DNA of 64,000 nucleotides from Branchiostoma belcheri (GCF_001625305.1 NW_017803713.1:433610-497609), one strand, 5' to 3'; counted from the first letter of the stretch, positions 39,301-42,934 are shown. Numbers and translations are program-made. The notes: generated by a model from the sequence alone, not told the origin.

Positions 39301-40910
39301 CTTCTATTAGTCCGATCACAGCTGTGTTCCTTTACTACCTCACAATACATAGGCATTAGTTGTATAATGCGTAACGATGTTAAGGTACGTAGTGATGACT
39401 GATTTTATTGATATCAAGAGAAGAAAATATTTAGTGTCATCTAAGGGGAATTATGATCTGAGTCTGAGTCCTAATATCGACCATTAAGTTTGCATAATCA
39501 TGTATTAATTGATTTCTAGTTAAAAACATCTTCAACTTGCAAAAGGAGTACTTCAAGAGGTTCTGGAAGGTTGTGGAGCTGACTGTGTGCCTGCTGTCCC
39601 TGGCATCTATAGGAGTACAGCTGTACACCTTCTATCTCCTGTCGGAGTTCAACTCAGTTCATGAGGGCAGAACTGTAGAAACACGGTTAGTACTTTTTTC
39701 ACACTTTGCTTGCCTCCTTTAGTCATAAGAAGCGGTTAGGAATTGAAGAAAAATATGCCAGGGGAGTTGATCTGTTGAAGCAGTGTAGAGCGGCAAAAGG
39801 GAACTCCTTTAACTGACCAACTGTCTATTTGATCAATTTATGATCATGAATTCTAAAACTGTTTTGGTACATTATTAGGGAGTGCTTGGGGTTGATTATG
39901 GTCACCGGCGTTGCTACATTCTCAGTTTTCAACCATGCTCAAGCTCAGCTAAACGTAAAAACAAAATCCACTAAGGCTCACAGTATCATGTTTTGCAATA
40001 ATATTATTTTTGATGTATTGTTTTGGCTCTTTGGGGATACAGTCTTTTTGGTCTGTTGTTTTAAGTTCGTTATACGATATACGTTTTAACAATGTTGTTT
40101 GTTTGTTTGTTTGTCACACTAGCCAAACTCAAACAAACATGCTATCAAAGATATAACCAGCACCAGTACTTGAATTACTCCATTCATCATCAATAGTATT
40201 TGGATATTACCATGTCCATTTTACCTCGGGCACGAACTTGTGAATAGATTTTTAACCATCCTTTAAACTCTTGCAGCTTCCTGAAGTACAAGCAGATCGG
40301 TAGCTGGCTGCAGACGGACACGTACCTGCTGGCGTGGCTGGTGTGCGTGGCCTGCCTGAAGCTGCTGCACCTCCTCCGCTTCAACAAGCACGTGGAGCGC
40401 GGGGCCAAGATGGCAGGGGCCGCTGCCGAGCCGCTCGGGCACTTCTTCCTGGTGTTCTTCTCGACGTTCTCCGCTTTTTGCATGATCGCATACCTGGTCT
40501 TCGGCACCAGCGTGGACGGTTTCGGCACATATGTCACCGTCATGGAGACCATGGTGGCCACCATGATGGGCGAGTTCGACTACTACGCGATCCAGGATCA
40601 CAACTGGCTGCTGGGCCCGGCGGTTTTCTTCTTCTACCTCCTGATCTGCTACAACGGCATGGTGTTTATGTTCCTCACCATCTTCAACGAGGCCCGCAAG
40701 GAAGTCAGCCTCAGGGAGAGACACGAGGACAAGTCAGAGAACAGGAAAATCGCAGAGCTGGCTGAACAGCGTCTCCGAACGTTTGTGGGAAAAGTCTCGT
40801 CGAAGATGAGGAAAGAAAGCAGGGATAGAGTCACAGAACTGAGGAAGGAAGACAGGGGGGACTTGTACACTTGGGGCTCTGTTAAAGGTAGTGCTGTTTT
40901 AGTTAGGTAA
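72..40910 (+). CDS. Polycystin-1-like receptor/channel gene (5' partial), 47 exons
   Basis: Membrane protein of the polycystin-1 family: a large adhesive ectodomain, an autoproteolytic GAIN/GPS, a cytosolic PLAT domain, 11 predicted membrane segments and a TRPP-type channel module. Exon borders were read by eye from GT/AG sites, and every splice phase matches its neighbour. Total coding length is 9,002 nt, i.e. 2 nt completing an upstream codon plus 3,000 codons with the stop. Exons after the first: 769-1221, 2144-2254, 2905-3018, 3685-3866, 5175-5334, 6370-6486, 7534-7721, 8263-8422, 8921-9025, 10457-10662, 11589-11796, 12202-12315, 12571-12672, 13062-13358, 14332-14910; the remaining 31 are listed in the domain entries below. 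The start codon and signal peptide lie upstream of the window. Family membership is strongly supported; which PKD1/PKD1L orthologue it is cannot be told from here. Confidence 0.9.
590..745. repeat. Dispersed repeat, family R (copy 1)
   Basis: Intronic. The segment runs from GGGTTACATCATGTTGC through TATAGCAGGAGGGATTTAG to GCTTTGCAAATGTTACC. It is closely matched at 9364-9645, and more distantly at 3136-3385, 26730-26800 and 30535-30803 (the last two inverted). No coding capacity seen. Confidence 0.65.
769..1221 (+). CDS. Exon: F5/8 type C (discoidin-like) domain 1
   Basis: A single 453-nt phase 1-1 exon with acceptor TTCTCCAG and donor CAG|GTGAAA. It encodes a galactose-binding-like fold domain. 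Visible marks are [47 protein letters not shown] and WLKELDLYG. These follow the usual coagulation factor 5/8 C layout: an N-terminal DGN..T.W, a central WY.-.L strand and a C-terminal strand with E-L-Y-G. It is probably an extracellular carbohydrate- or lipid-binding module. The intron after it (1222-2143) holds a family P repeat and otherwise nothing recognised. Confidence 0.85.
1555..1900. repeat. Dispersed repeat, family P (copy 1)
   Basis: Intronic. It begins with CTGTGACACATTCAGAACCTT and includes AACATCAGCC, ACATTCGGCTG and CCTACTCC. A diverged copy lies at 36785-37135 with the same order of motifs. The TGTGACAC word recurs inverted at the far end of the second copy (CTACGTGTGACACAG), which suggests a TIR element. 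Confidence 0.5.
2144..2254 (+). CDS. Exon: EGF-like domain 1
   Basis: Phase 1-1 exon of 111 nt between TTTCGCAG and TTCG|GTCAGG. It encodes an EGF domain with six cysteines in the spacing C-x4-C-x5-C-x8-C-x-C-x8-C ([12 protein letters not shown] ... [14 protein letters not shown]). Unlike the next EGFs it lacks the acidic D-x-D-E-C calcium consensus. Confidence 0.9.
2432..2571. repeat. (GT)n microsatellite
   Basis: Interrupted GT dinucleotide run in the intron between EGF 1 and EGF 2. It creates spurious Val/Cys-rich and His/Thr-rich reading frames on the two strands. Confidence 0.95.
2905..3018 (+). CDS. Exon: EGF-like domain 2 (calcium-binding type)
   Basis: Phase 1-1 exon that starts with [16 protein letters not shown] and ends GVHC. 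The D-I-D-E-C start and the Tyr in NGYTC fit the calcium-binding EGF consensus. Acceptor ACCCTCAG, donor AACG|GTAATG. Confidence 0.9.
3136..3385. repeat. Dispersed repeat, family R (copy 2)
   Basis: Contains GGAAAACAAATTGTTTCTAC, TTCTTCTTCTTCCGCTCC, AGACGTCTATCACCATGG, GGGTTACATGATGTTGC and ends GCAAATGTTACC. The same ordered words occur at 9364-9645. Confidence 0.6.
3685..5334 (+). CDS. CUB domain 1 (exons 3685-3866 and 5175-5334)
   Basis: Two exons, phases 1-0 and 0-1, together encode one CUB domain. The first exon begins [20 protein letters not shown] and has [11 protein letters not shown]; the second has [21 protein letters not shown] and GFLAKWSIG. The four cysteines and the SPGHP/Y.N/C.W.I signature match CUB. 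The intron (3867-5174) holds a 60-bp tandem duplication, a foldback MITE at 4043-4243 and unclassified sequence. Confidence 0.9.
4043..4243. mobile_element. Foldback MITE with 9-bp target duplication and internal empty site
   Basis: A 201-bp element bounded by TAGCCTCCTGTGCAGG and CCTGCACAGGAGGCTA. It contains perfect 40-bp inverted arms at 4095-4134 and 4143-4182 separated by 8 nt. It is flanked by direct repeats GGTATTTTC (4034-4042 and 4244-4252). An uninterrupted paralogue of the flank lies just upstream at about 3937-3998, so the pre-insertion sequence is visible. A Mutator-like or foldback origin is inferred from the 9-bp duplication. Confidence 0.85.
4372..4650. repeat. Possible dispersed repeat, family N
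   Basis: Words such as ATTGCCTTATTTAGAATATTTTCC and CTGTCCTGAAATCGCATTG recur inverted near 47452-47570, and GGGTTTTCAA recurs near 47790. Related ends (GCCGCCCTGAAACTGCATTG) are at 15715-16070. Boundaries are not fixed. Confidence 0.4.
5354..5729. mobile_element. Harbinger-like MITE, family H (copy 1)
   Basis: A non-coding 376-bp element with inverted ends (GGCCATGTTGATTTGATTAT at left; ATAAAATCAACATGACC at right). It is flanked by TTA on both sides (5351-5353, 5730-5732). It sits 17 bp after the end of CUB domain 1. GGCC ends with a TWA target duplication fit PIF/Harbinger; this is an inference from family knowledge. Confidence 0.75.
5930..6062 (+). mobile_element. Possible retrotransposon 3' end
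   Basis: An AT-rich stretch ending GTCAATAAAGAATCTC then a T run, immediately after sequence with no coding sign. It resembles LINE 3' untranslated ends with a built-in AATAAA. No open frame supports it. Confidence 0.3.
6370..6486 (+). CDS. Exon: EGF-like domain 3 (calcium-binding type)
   Basis: Phase 1-1 exon starting [17 protein letters not shown] and ending YEGLHCEK. It is almost identical in plan to EGF 2, including the DxDEC calcium motif and GYLC. Its position between two CUB domains gives the alternation EGF-CUB-EGF-CUB, which suggests a duplicated EGF-CUB pair. Confidence 0.9.
6632..6830. repeat. Family G repeat with ~31-bp phased motif (copy 1)
   Basis: The words GTAGAGCG or variants begin at about 6654, 6684, 6721, 6750, 6781 and 6812, every 29-37 bp. 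They are separated by a GGCCGTTTTAATTCTA-like spacer. A second copy starts with the same GGGCCCGCA.GCCCTTTTCC entry at 23518. No product is suggested. Confidence 0.7.
7240..7509 (+). pseudogene. Two decayed tandem copies of the CUB 2 first half-exon
   Basis: Copy a (about 7240-7369) and copy b (about 7370-7509) repeat the intron end and the start of the real exon at 7534. Each has a TTTCAG acceptor, a GCG start and the MKSPGHP segment. Both lose homology before the YENDL/CVWII part and run into a stop. Neither offers a donor that would keep the frame with exon 7534-7721, so I call them pseudo-exons. Confidence 0.8.
7534..8422 (+). CDS. CUB domain 2 (exons 7534-7721 and 8263-8422)
   Basis: Same two-exon plan and phases (1-0, 0-1) as CUB 1. 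The first exon contains [20 protein letters not shown] and [15 protein letters not shown]; the second has [21 protein letters not shown] and GFAAQWF. The second exons of the two CUB domains have identical length (160 nt). The acceptor of exon 7534 is the third of three tandem acceptor copies. Confidence 0.9.
7995..8125. repeat. Dispersed repeat shared with 43510-43620
   Basis: The segment GTAGTTACTTCCGCATTTGT ... GCGGTGTGATGCGTTGCAC ... AAATCGTAC ... ACAGGGTGCT is repeated just upstream of the LINE at 43621. Fragments also occur near 52838 and 59268. No coding content. Confidence 0.6.
8500..8695. mobile_element. Truncated family H MITE (left end only)
   Basis: The left end GGCCGTGTTGATTTGATTAT, GGATGACATCC and following body match 5354-5729. 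No inverted right end is found before exon 8921. Confidence 0.6.
8921..9025 (+). CDS. Exon: Pro/Ser/Thr-rich linker
   Basis: Phase 1-1 exon encoding a low-complexity stretch rich in Pro, Ser, Thr, Gln and Ala (for example [15 protein letters not shown]), with no cysteine. It is probably an extended, O-glycosylated spacer between the CUB modules and the second discoidin-like domain. Acceptor TGCCTTACAG, donor CCAG|GTAAGC. Confidence 0.7.
9158..9209. repeat. Short tandem duplication
   Basis: ATCTGCCATAGGGATAGGCG plus CCAT occurs twice with a 28-bp period (9158-9181 and 9186-9209) in an intron. Confidence 0.8.
9364..9645. repeat. Dispersed repeat, family R (copy 3, longest)
   Basis: From TGTTTACCGAAGGAAAACAT through TTCTTCTTCTTCCGTTCC, GACGTCTGTCACCATGG, GGTTACATCATGTTGC to GCTTTGCAAATATT. 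The ends read like the inverted copy at 30535-30803. Confidence 0.65.
9646..10190 (-). mobile_element. 5'-truncated LINE fragment with (AATG)n tail
   Basis: An (AATG)n run at 9646-9665 abuts GAAGACCTTTATTGTACAC, the reverse complement of a LINE 3' end (AATAAAGGTCTTC plus CATT repeats). The minus strand encodes a short C-terminal segment ([18 protein letters not shown], then KLYHKE) typical of CR1/Jockey-type LINE C-termini. A homologous 3' end lies at 49645-49985. The part right of about 10070 is less certain. Confidence 0.65.
10457..11796 (+). CDS. Fucolectin/F5-8C domain 2 (exons 10457-10662 and 11589-11796)
   Basis: Two exons, phases 1-0 and 0-1. The first has [30 protein letters not shown] and [20 protein letters not shown]. 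This is the N-terminal signature of tachylectin/fucolectin-type F5/8C domains (NxA.G+.A.QSS...G.A..AVDGN.... C.HT....  WW.VDL). The second has [32 protein letters not shown] and [10 protein letters not shown]. It probably binds glycans outside the cell. The intron holds a family C MITE at 11291-11492. Confidence 0.85.
11291..11492. mobile_element. Family C MITE (copy 1)
   Basis: Inverted ends GCTGAAGTCACAATTCCC and GGAAATGTGACCTAAGC enclose about 200 bp. The subterminal GGCCGGGCAG and CAACAAAACACAGAAA stretches are shared with 42742-42934 and 51867-52069. Confidence 0.7.
12202..13358 (+). CDS. Mucin-like Thr/Ser linker (exons 12202-12315, 12571-12672, 13062-13358)
   Basis: Three consecutive phase 1-1 exons without cysteines. 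The first two are Ser/Thr/Pro/Ala rich (for example [17 protein letters not shown]). The third is dominated by ACA/ACC codons, giving TTTTR and TTTTT runs and several N-x-S/T sites. A heavily O-glycosylated stalk between the second discoidin-like domain and the EGF/REJ region is likely. Symmetric phase means exons can be gained or lost without breaking the frame. Confidence 0.75.
12709..12935. mobile_element. Foldback MITE
   Basis: The 227-bp element starts GGTGCCAGACTCTAG and ends CTAGATTCTGGCACC. Its arms pair over most of their length, including GGCAGTTGTGCCCGC at left and GCGGGCACAACTGCC at right. No clear target duplication was seen. It lies in an intron of the mucin-like linker. Confidence 0.75.
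13460..13789. mobile_element. Possible TIR element
   Basis: Ends GCTTTGGTCCCAATTACG and CCCAATTGGGACCGAAGC are inverted and imperfect, about 330 bp apart. The interior is GC-rich (CCGG-rich). The target duplication is unclear. Confidence 0.45.
14332..14910 (+). CDS. Exon: Ca-binding EGF 4 and start of REJ region
   Basis: A single 579-nt exon joins an EGF ([28 protein letters not shown]) to the first part of the REJ (receptor for egg jelly) region. The REJ part carries [14 protein letters not shown] and [15 protein letters not shown] followed by LTYNWSC. That DAS.SYDPD...L.Y.WSC block is a hallmark of polycystin-1 and sea urchin REJ proteins. Donor GTCAG|GTAGGA, phase 1. Extracellular. Confidence 0.9.
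15395..15472 (+). mobile_element. Possible LINE 3' end near exon
   Basis: GTTGTGCAATAAAGATTGAC followed by TTGACTTG repeats has the form of a LINE tail. It lies within 10 bp of the acceptor of exon 15480. Confidence 0.35.
15480..18996 (+). CDS. REJ region, exons 15480-15669, 16527-16746, 17159-17324, 17938-18179, 18805-18996
   Basis: Five exons continue the REJ region in phase. Marks are [30 protein letters not shown] with [28 protein letters not shown] followed after three residues by [25 protein letters not shown] with [15 protein letters not shown]; and DALGATSS. The NEPP..G.C.V.P..G....T.F...C.G string is diagnostic of REJ. The last exon ([10 protein letters not shown] ... [10 protein letters not shown]) leads into the helical part of the GAIN domain. 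The region acts outside the cell and is thought to support adhesion and folding for GPS cleavage. Introns contain unclassified AT-rich DNA; 15715-16095 has inverted ends of possible family N. Confidence 0.9.
19436..19473. mobile_element. Right end of a subfamily H2 MITE
   Basis: GGATGTCACCGATAAAATTA ... GGTGTGGCC followed by TTA matches the right ends at 48893 and 49583. The left part was not located. It lies about 65 bp before exon 19540. Confidence 0.5.
19540..25503 (+). CDS. GAIN-domain region, exons 19540-19665, 20315-20423, 22222-22304, 22989-23240, 23833-24048, 24550-24672, 25353-25503
   Basis: Seven exons in frame encode the region between REJ and GPS. It starts with Ala/Ser/Val-rich helices ([30 protein letters not shown]) and proceeds to beta-rich sequence with [24 protein letters not shown]-like [30 protein letters not shown] and [12 protein letters not shown]. 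The pattern fits the GAIN domain that positions the GPS in polycystins and adhesion GPCRs. Intron 20424-22221 carries the 22-bp minisatellite. Confidence 0.85.
19715..19825 (+). mobile_element. tRNA-derived SINE (S1), partial
   Basis: GTTCGACTCGGAACCAAAAG with GAGTTCGAAACCT resembles a degenerate B-box, followed by CCCTTGGGAAAAGCACTTCA. These words are shared with the fuller copy at 51107-51265. Confidence 0.6.
20454..20559. mobile_element. Left end of a subfamily H2 MITE
   Basis: TTA|GGTCACATTGACTTAATTTT, GGATGACATCCTCTGAAGAC and ACTAGTGCGCG match 45535 and 48483. The homology stops where the minisatellite begins. Confidence 0.7.
20560..21474. repeat. 22-bp minisatellite of about 40 units
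   Basis: Unit consensus GTCTTCCAGGTGTCGAAAAA plus AT (22 bp, variants 20-23). The unit has no stop on either strand, so several long spurious reading frames cross the array in all frames. Each unit carries CTTCCAG|GTG, which looks like a splice acceptor followed by a donor-like AG|GTG. It lies in the intron before exon 22222, next to a broken H2 MITE. Confidence 0.95.
21478..21976. repeat. Dispersed repeat, family D (copy 1)
   Basis: Contains TTGAATTTTCAAAAATAG, CCTAAAATACATTGTAAAC, CGCCATCTTGGATTTTGGCC, ATGACGTCATCAAATTAGC and ends with a C run plus GGTCTAGATAGGGTTAA. It matches 61455-61993 almost throughout. Confidence 0.8.
23518..23790. repeat. Family G repeat with ~31-bp phased motif (copy 2)
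   Basis: Words related to GTAGAGCGTA fall at about 23539, 23569, 23600, 23665, 23697, 23730 and 23760. The entry (GGGCCCGCATGCCCTTTTCC) and the exit (CCCTC..TTTTCATCCCTA) match copy 1. It ends about 40 bp before exon 23833. Confidence 0.7.
24704..24942. mobile_element. Foldback MITE
   Basis: Inverted ends CCTAGCCTATACAAGTCTTC and GAAGCCTGGTAGAGGATAGG extend inward as imperfect arms (GCGGCTGGAAAGAGTAG at left, CTACACTTTCCAGCCGC at right) for about 80 bp each. It lies in the intron after exon 24550-24672. Confidence 0.75.
26107..27081 (+). CDS. GPS motif and first transmembrane segment (exons 26107-26288, 26845-27081)
   Basis: The first exon encodes [20 protein letters not shown] and W.SDGCE. 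The second encodes [15 protein letters not shown], giving the full C..W...GC..... C.CNHLT GPS pattern with cleavage expected between Leu and Thr. Then comes the first membrane helix ([18 protein letters not shown]) followed by basic [10 protein letters not shown] on the cytosolic side. The catalytic HLT triplet is intact, so self-cleavage is plausible. Donor after the second exon is AAG|GTTTTT, a weak but GT-containing site. Confidence 0.92.
26730..26800. repeat. Dispersed repeat, family R (copy 4, partial, inverted)
   Basis: GGAAGAAGAAGAAACTGAGC and CAATATGTTTTCCTTC match 30744-30800 and the reverse complement of 9364-9440. Confidence 0.5.
27092..27180. repeat. (TTTC)n pyrimidine microsatellite
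   Basis: TTTC/TTCC tetranucleotide run starting 10 bp after the GPS/TM1 exon. Confidence 0.9.
27543..29908 (+). CDS. PLAT domain and polycystin linker (exons 27543-27641, 28378-28556, 29240-29305, 29747-29908)
   Basis: Cytosolic PLAT/LH2 domain following TM1. The exons give [68 protein letters not shown] and [18 protein letters not shown], followed by ELTRFGTLF and GHLWYSV. The V.TG....AGTDA-like first strand and the W.V.HDN..... W.L..I.. block are standard PLAT. The [10 protein letters not shown] and HLW.SV motifs are specific to polycystin-1-type proteins. PLAT domains bind phospholipids and proteins at the membrane. Confidence 0.93.
27740..27960 (-). mobile_element. tRNA-derived SINE (S1), minus orientation
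   Basis: Contains GCCTTTCCCAAGGGCAC, AACCCGGGACTTCTTGGT (inverted B-box region) and GAACACTCTACCGTTACACC (inverted A-box region). Its downstream body CATTTAACGTCCTATCC / GACGTCCCTAACC is also seen at 63080-63125. Confidence 0.7.
28640..28980. repeat. Diverged family D repeat
   Basis: CACCATCTTGGATTTTGAC, AAATTAGCATAAATTATG, a short C run and GAATAGGGCTAAGG follow the same order as family D copies. Confidence 0.5.
29600..29660 (+). mobile_element. SINE S1 head fused to (GAT)n
   Basis: GGGTCGTGTGGCGTAGAGTG and TCGACTCGGAACCAAGAGGT match the 5' part of S1. The element then turns abruptly into a GATGAT run. Confidence 0.6.
30350..34522 (+). CDS. Transmembrane segments 2-5 and intracellular loop (exons 30350-30509, 31233-31350, 31907-32143, 32358-32441, 33862-34049, 34442-34522)
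   Basis: Six exons in frame. The first gives [17 protein letters not shown] and MVVNIMFFG (TM2). The second gives [20 protein letters not shown] (TM3). The next two form a hydrophilic loop with Ser/Arg/Asp-rich sequence and a [16 protein letters not shown] end. Exon 33862 encodes [19 protein letters not shown] (TM4) and [20 protein letters not shown] (TM5), a block characteristic of polycystin-1. The last exon is acidic ([17 protein letters not shown]). The SPFTRVQR and [10 protein letters not shown] strings place this firmly in the PKD1 group. Confidence 0.93.
30535..30803. repeat. Dispersed repeat, family R (copy 5, inverted)
   Basis: Inverted relative to copy 3: CATGGTCTGCTCTGTTAATT, ATGTAACCCAACACCAG, GGAAGAAGAAGAAATTGAG and CAATATGTTTTCCTTCGG in that order. 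Confidence 0.6.
30890..31045 (+). mobile_element. tRNA-derived SINE (S1)
   Basis: GGGTCGTGTGGCAGAACC, GTCCCGGGTTCGACCC (B-box-like), GGGAAAGGCACTTTACGAC and CGCTCAGGTCAAGATGAGTA match 51107-51265. It is a SINE rather than a functional tRNA gene, since no cloverleaf can be completed. Confidence 0.75.
31388..31600. repeat. Degenerate (ACTC)n low-complexity stretch
   Basis: Imperfect CACT/ACTC tetranucleotide repeats in the intron after exon 31233-31350. Confidence 0.85.
32609..32822. mobile_element. Harbinger-like MITE, family H (copy 2)
   Basis: A 214-bp element with near-perfect inverted ends (GGCCATGTTGATTTGATTAT at left) and TTA duplications at 32606-32608 and 32823-32825. The interior matches 36362-36747, with a large part missing. 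Confidence 0.88.
32900..33840. other. Intron stretch without recognised feature
   Basis: Nothing coding seen. It contains A-rich stretches (AAAAATGCCCCAAAAAACC), a GAAGAAGAAG run near 33655 and a CAGACGTTTCAGGTAGCAT segment near 33776 that also occurs near 29105, so part of it is probably repeat-derived. Confidence 0.5.
35206..40910 (+). CDS. Polycystin channel module and C-terminus (exons 35206-35445, 36165-36333, 37269-37448, 38188-38432, 39091-39196, 39520-39685, 40277-40910)
   Basis: Seven exons encode six membrane helices and the large S1-S2 extracellular (TOP) domain. Marks in order: [20 protein letters not shown] leading into S1 ([11 protein letters not shown]); [12 protein letters not shown] and [44 protein letters not shown] with [18 protein letters not shown] and [18 protein letters not shown]2 [18 protein letters not shown]3 [21 protein letters not shown]4 [19 protein letters not shown]5 [20 protein letters not shown]; a pore region [17 protein letters not shown]; and S6 [20 protein letters not shown]. 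The tail is highly charged and ends VLVR with TAA at 40908-40910. An alternative splice at KG (AAAG|GTAGTG) cannot be excluded. Confidence 0.93.
35905..36130 (-). mobile_element. tRNA-like SINE (S2), minus orientation
   Basis: Contains GTAGCCCTTGGGCCATACAG, AAGTGCTACGCCGAGAACGC, GGTTTGAACTCACGACCTC (inverted B-box) and GAGCTATTGCACCGGTTG (inverted A-box region). It ends about 35 bp before exon 36165. Same family at 56100-56400 and 59345-59552. Confidence 0.7.
36362..36747. mobile_element. Harbinger-like MITE, family H (copy 3, complete)
   Basis: 386 bp with inverted ends (GGCCATGTTGATTTGATTAT and ATAATCCAATCAACATGGCC) and TAA target duplications at 36359-36361 and 36748-36750. The left end begins 28 bp after exon 36165-36333. 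Confidence 0.9.
36785..37135. repeat. Dispersed repeat, family P (copy 2)
   Basis: From CACCTGTCACACATTTAG to CTGCTACGTGTGACACAG, with AACATTTGGCTGG and ACCTACTCCCAGC. It shares order and words with 1555-1900. TGTCACAC/GTGTGACA ends are inverted. A short CATT/ATTC run follows at 37175-37205. Confidence 0.55.
37678..37728. repeat. (TATAA)n microsatellite
   Basis: ATAATATAATGTAATATAAT-type pentanucleotide repeat in an intron. Confidence 0.85.
38790..39061. repeat. Tandem duplication of about 135 bp upstream of an exon
   Basis: The unit ACATCATCTGGACCCCCAAA ... GCGGAAGGATATCAACAT occurs at about 38790-38926 and again at 38927-39061. The second copy ends 30 bp before exon 39091. Confidence 0.75.
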
Positions 40911-41581
40911 TCAGGCAGCAGAATAGCAAAAATATTCCCAACTGAATCTAATAGTAGGAAAATAGTAATATTTAAACCAGTCATATTACATGTGTATATA
41001 TATATGTATGAAGTATCAATTTTCTTCATCGTCAAAAAAATATTCGGGCGCTGTTGTACCGATAACAGTTGAAAACACCACACAACAGTTGGACATTCAA
41101 AAGAGACGTTTCGTTATAACGCACAAAGCTGTTCTAGCAAATCTAGTCTGAGACCACTTCCTGATATGTATATAGTGATTATGATGTTGCCATAATATTT
41201 TACTCAATAACCAAAATGCTTTAATCCTATATTATCTTTATTATCAGAAATGTATATTGTATTTTATCTGGCATTGTTATTTTTTTGTGTGAAGTCTAGC
41301 CAGAATTGTTTTAATTCATGCAAGGCTGCCGTCCGTGTGATTTCCATAATGCGTTGTTAAAATTAGAGCGTCAAATATTCACCTGTTTTGTTGATTATAT
41401 ATCCTATTTAAAACCTGGTTATTTCCGGTGTGTTTCTTAAACATCCTACAAACTATCAAGTAAAGAAATCCATAATAGTTCCGATTCGTGCAAGGCTGCA
41501 CCTCGCGTCAAATGTTTACCTGTTTTGTGAATTATATACTTATTGAAAGCTGATCATTTCGGTTTTTCTTGTGCATCCTAC

Positions 41582-41587
41582 AATAAA
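41582..41587 (+). promoter_or_regulatory. Candidate poly(A) signal of gene 1
   Basis: AATAAA 672 bp after the stop codon at 40910; another AATAAA starts at 41669. There is no direct evidence of cleavage here. Confidence 0.3.
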
Positions 41588-41599
41588 CCAGAGTCCCAA

Positions 41600-42130
41600 G
41601 ATCTCATGCCTTCGCCAAATGATGTTACTCTTTATGACTGACAAAGATTATTCCTTCTGATTATGCAAATAAAATCCTCATTTGTATTATATTTATATTA
41701 TAATATTGTATTATAATATTGTATTATATAGTTGATCATATTCTCCATCAAAAGACAGCCTTATCTTAACAAAGAAAGCCATTCTATCATTTCCTCATAA
41801 ATTATGCAAATGAGGTCCTTATTTGAATAAGTTATGTTAAATGGTGTTCACCTTCACTTAATTTTCAAATATCCCAAGTATGAAATTCCAGGCAGTTAGC
41901 ATTATGGAATTATAACATTTTCTCATTAATTATGCAAATTAGGTGTTAATTTACATAATCAATATCTGCCTGTGTTTCTTTCTCAATTACATATGTCACA
42001 AGCTTGAATAGTCCTATAATGTAATGCACCTGATTTATAGAATTTCCCTATTATGCAAATTAGATCCAGATTTGCATAATTGTCGCATAATTATGTCAAG
42101 CGTCACTTGAGCTACCTACATACCAAAAAT
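41600..42130. repeat. AT-rich repeat with recurrent ATGCAAAT
   Basis: ATTATGCAAAT occurs four times (near 41661, 41808, 41931 and 42052), spaced 120-150 bp apart. Inverted TTTGCATAATTG also occurs. A similar AT-rich stretch is at 56830-57150. Probably one degenerate dispersed repeat. Confidence 0.55.
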
Positions 42131-42510
42131 CACGACGATCCGTCCACCAATTCTTGAGTTATCCTCTTTTGAATATTTTCAAACAGATAGCCCTGCAGTT
42201 CCTGAGCAAGCCGCTAGGAGGACCAAACTCATGTCACTTCTTCCTCAGCATGAAAGCTACCTTACATGTACATCCAAATTTTGTCACCCCAGCATGTCTG
42301 GATCATGACATATAAAAACCGGAAGTTTAGCCACAGTACCATAACAAGCCGCTAGGGGTCCAAAATCTAATCATTTCCAGGTCTCATCAAAACCTACCCA
42401 TCTACCAAATATCAAGATAATCCATCTAAGCTTTCTCGAGTTATGCTGTTGACACACAGACACACTGCCAGGAAAATATAACCTTCGTCAATTCTTGGCG
42501 AAGGTAATGA
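42130..42510. repeat. Dispersed repeat with GCCGCTAGG core
   Basis: AAGCCGCTAGGAGGACC and AAGCCGCTAGGGGTCC, AATCTAATCATTTCCAGGTC, and an end in ACCTTCGTCAATTCTTGGCG. A related piece with CCGCTAGGAAGTCC and AGGTCTCACCAAG lies at 28070-28240. Confidence 0.5.
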
Positions 42511-42741
42511 AAGAAAACCGTGTTTGTTACCTATATGCATCAGTATGTGTGAACGTGTGTGTTCCGATTGTCCATTAGCACTGACGCTCCGATAGCACAA
42601 TGACTGCTGATATACAGGGAACCGCCCGACGTAAGCGGATTATATGTCATTTCAGGCTGAACAATGGTTCAGTCATAGCCTGGGTGCCATCATATTTATA
42701 TTCCGGGGCACCCATACTTGCTCCCTAAGAAATATTTATTA

Positions 42742-42934
42742 CGGCGCAGTCACATTTCCCAACCCAGGGGCCTGGCCGGGCAGTCGTATGGAACAAAAAC
42801 AATACAAGACAGCAAAACACAAAAAAGTTTTAGAAAATTAACCATGAGCACTATTTGTCTATACTCAAATTGTTTATTTTTCTTTCACGCAAATAACCCG
42901 GCCGGGCCCCGGCTTGGAAATGTGACCGTGCCCT
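42742..42934. mobile_element. Family C MITE (copy 2)
   Basis: Inverted ends CGGCGCAGTCACATTTCCC and GGAAATGTGACCGTGCCC. The subterminal GGCCTGGCCGGGCAGTCG and CCCGGCCGGGCCCCGGC are also complementary. Confidence 0.75.

Noticed and set aside
40262-40765. Long antisense and alternate-frame reading frames over the last exon
   Set aside because: Shadows of the GC-rich polycystin exon; their residue content (Ala/Arg/His-rich) has no domain, while the + frame has clear membrane helices.
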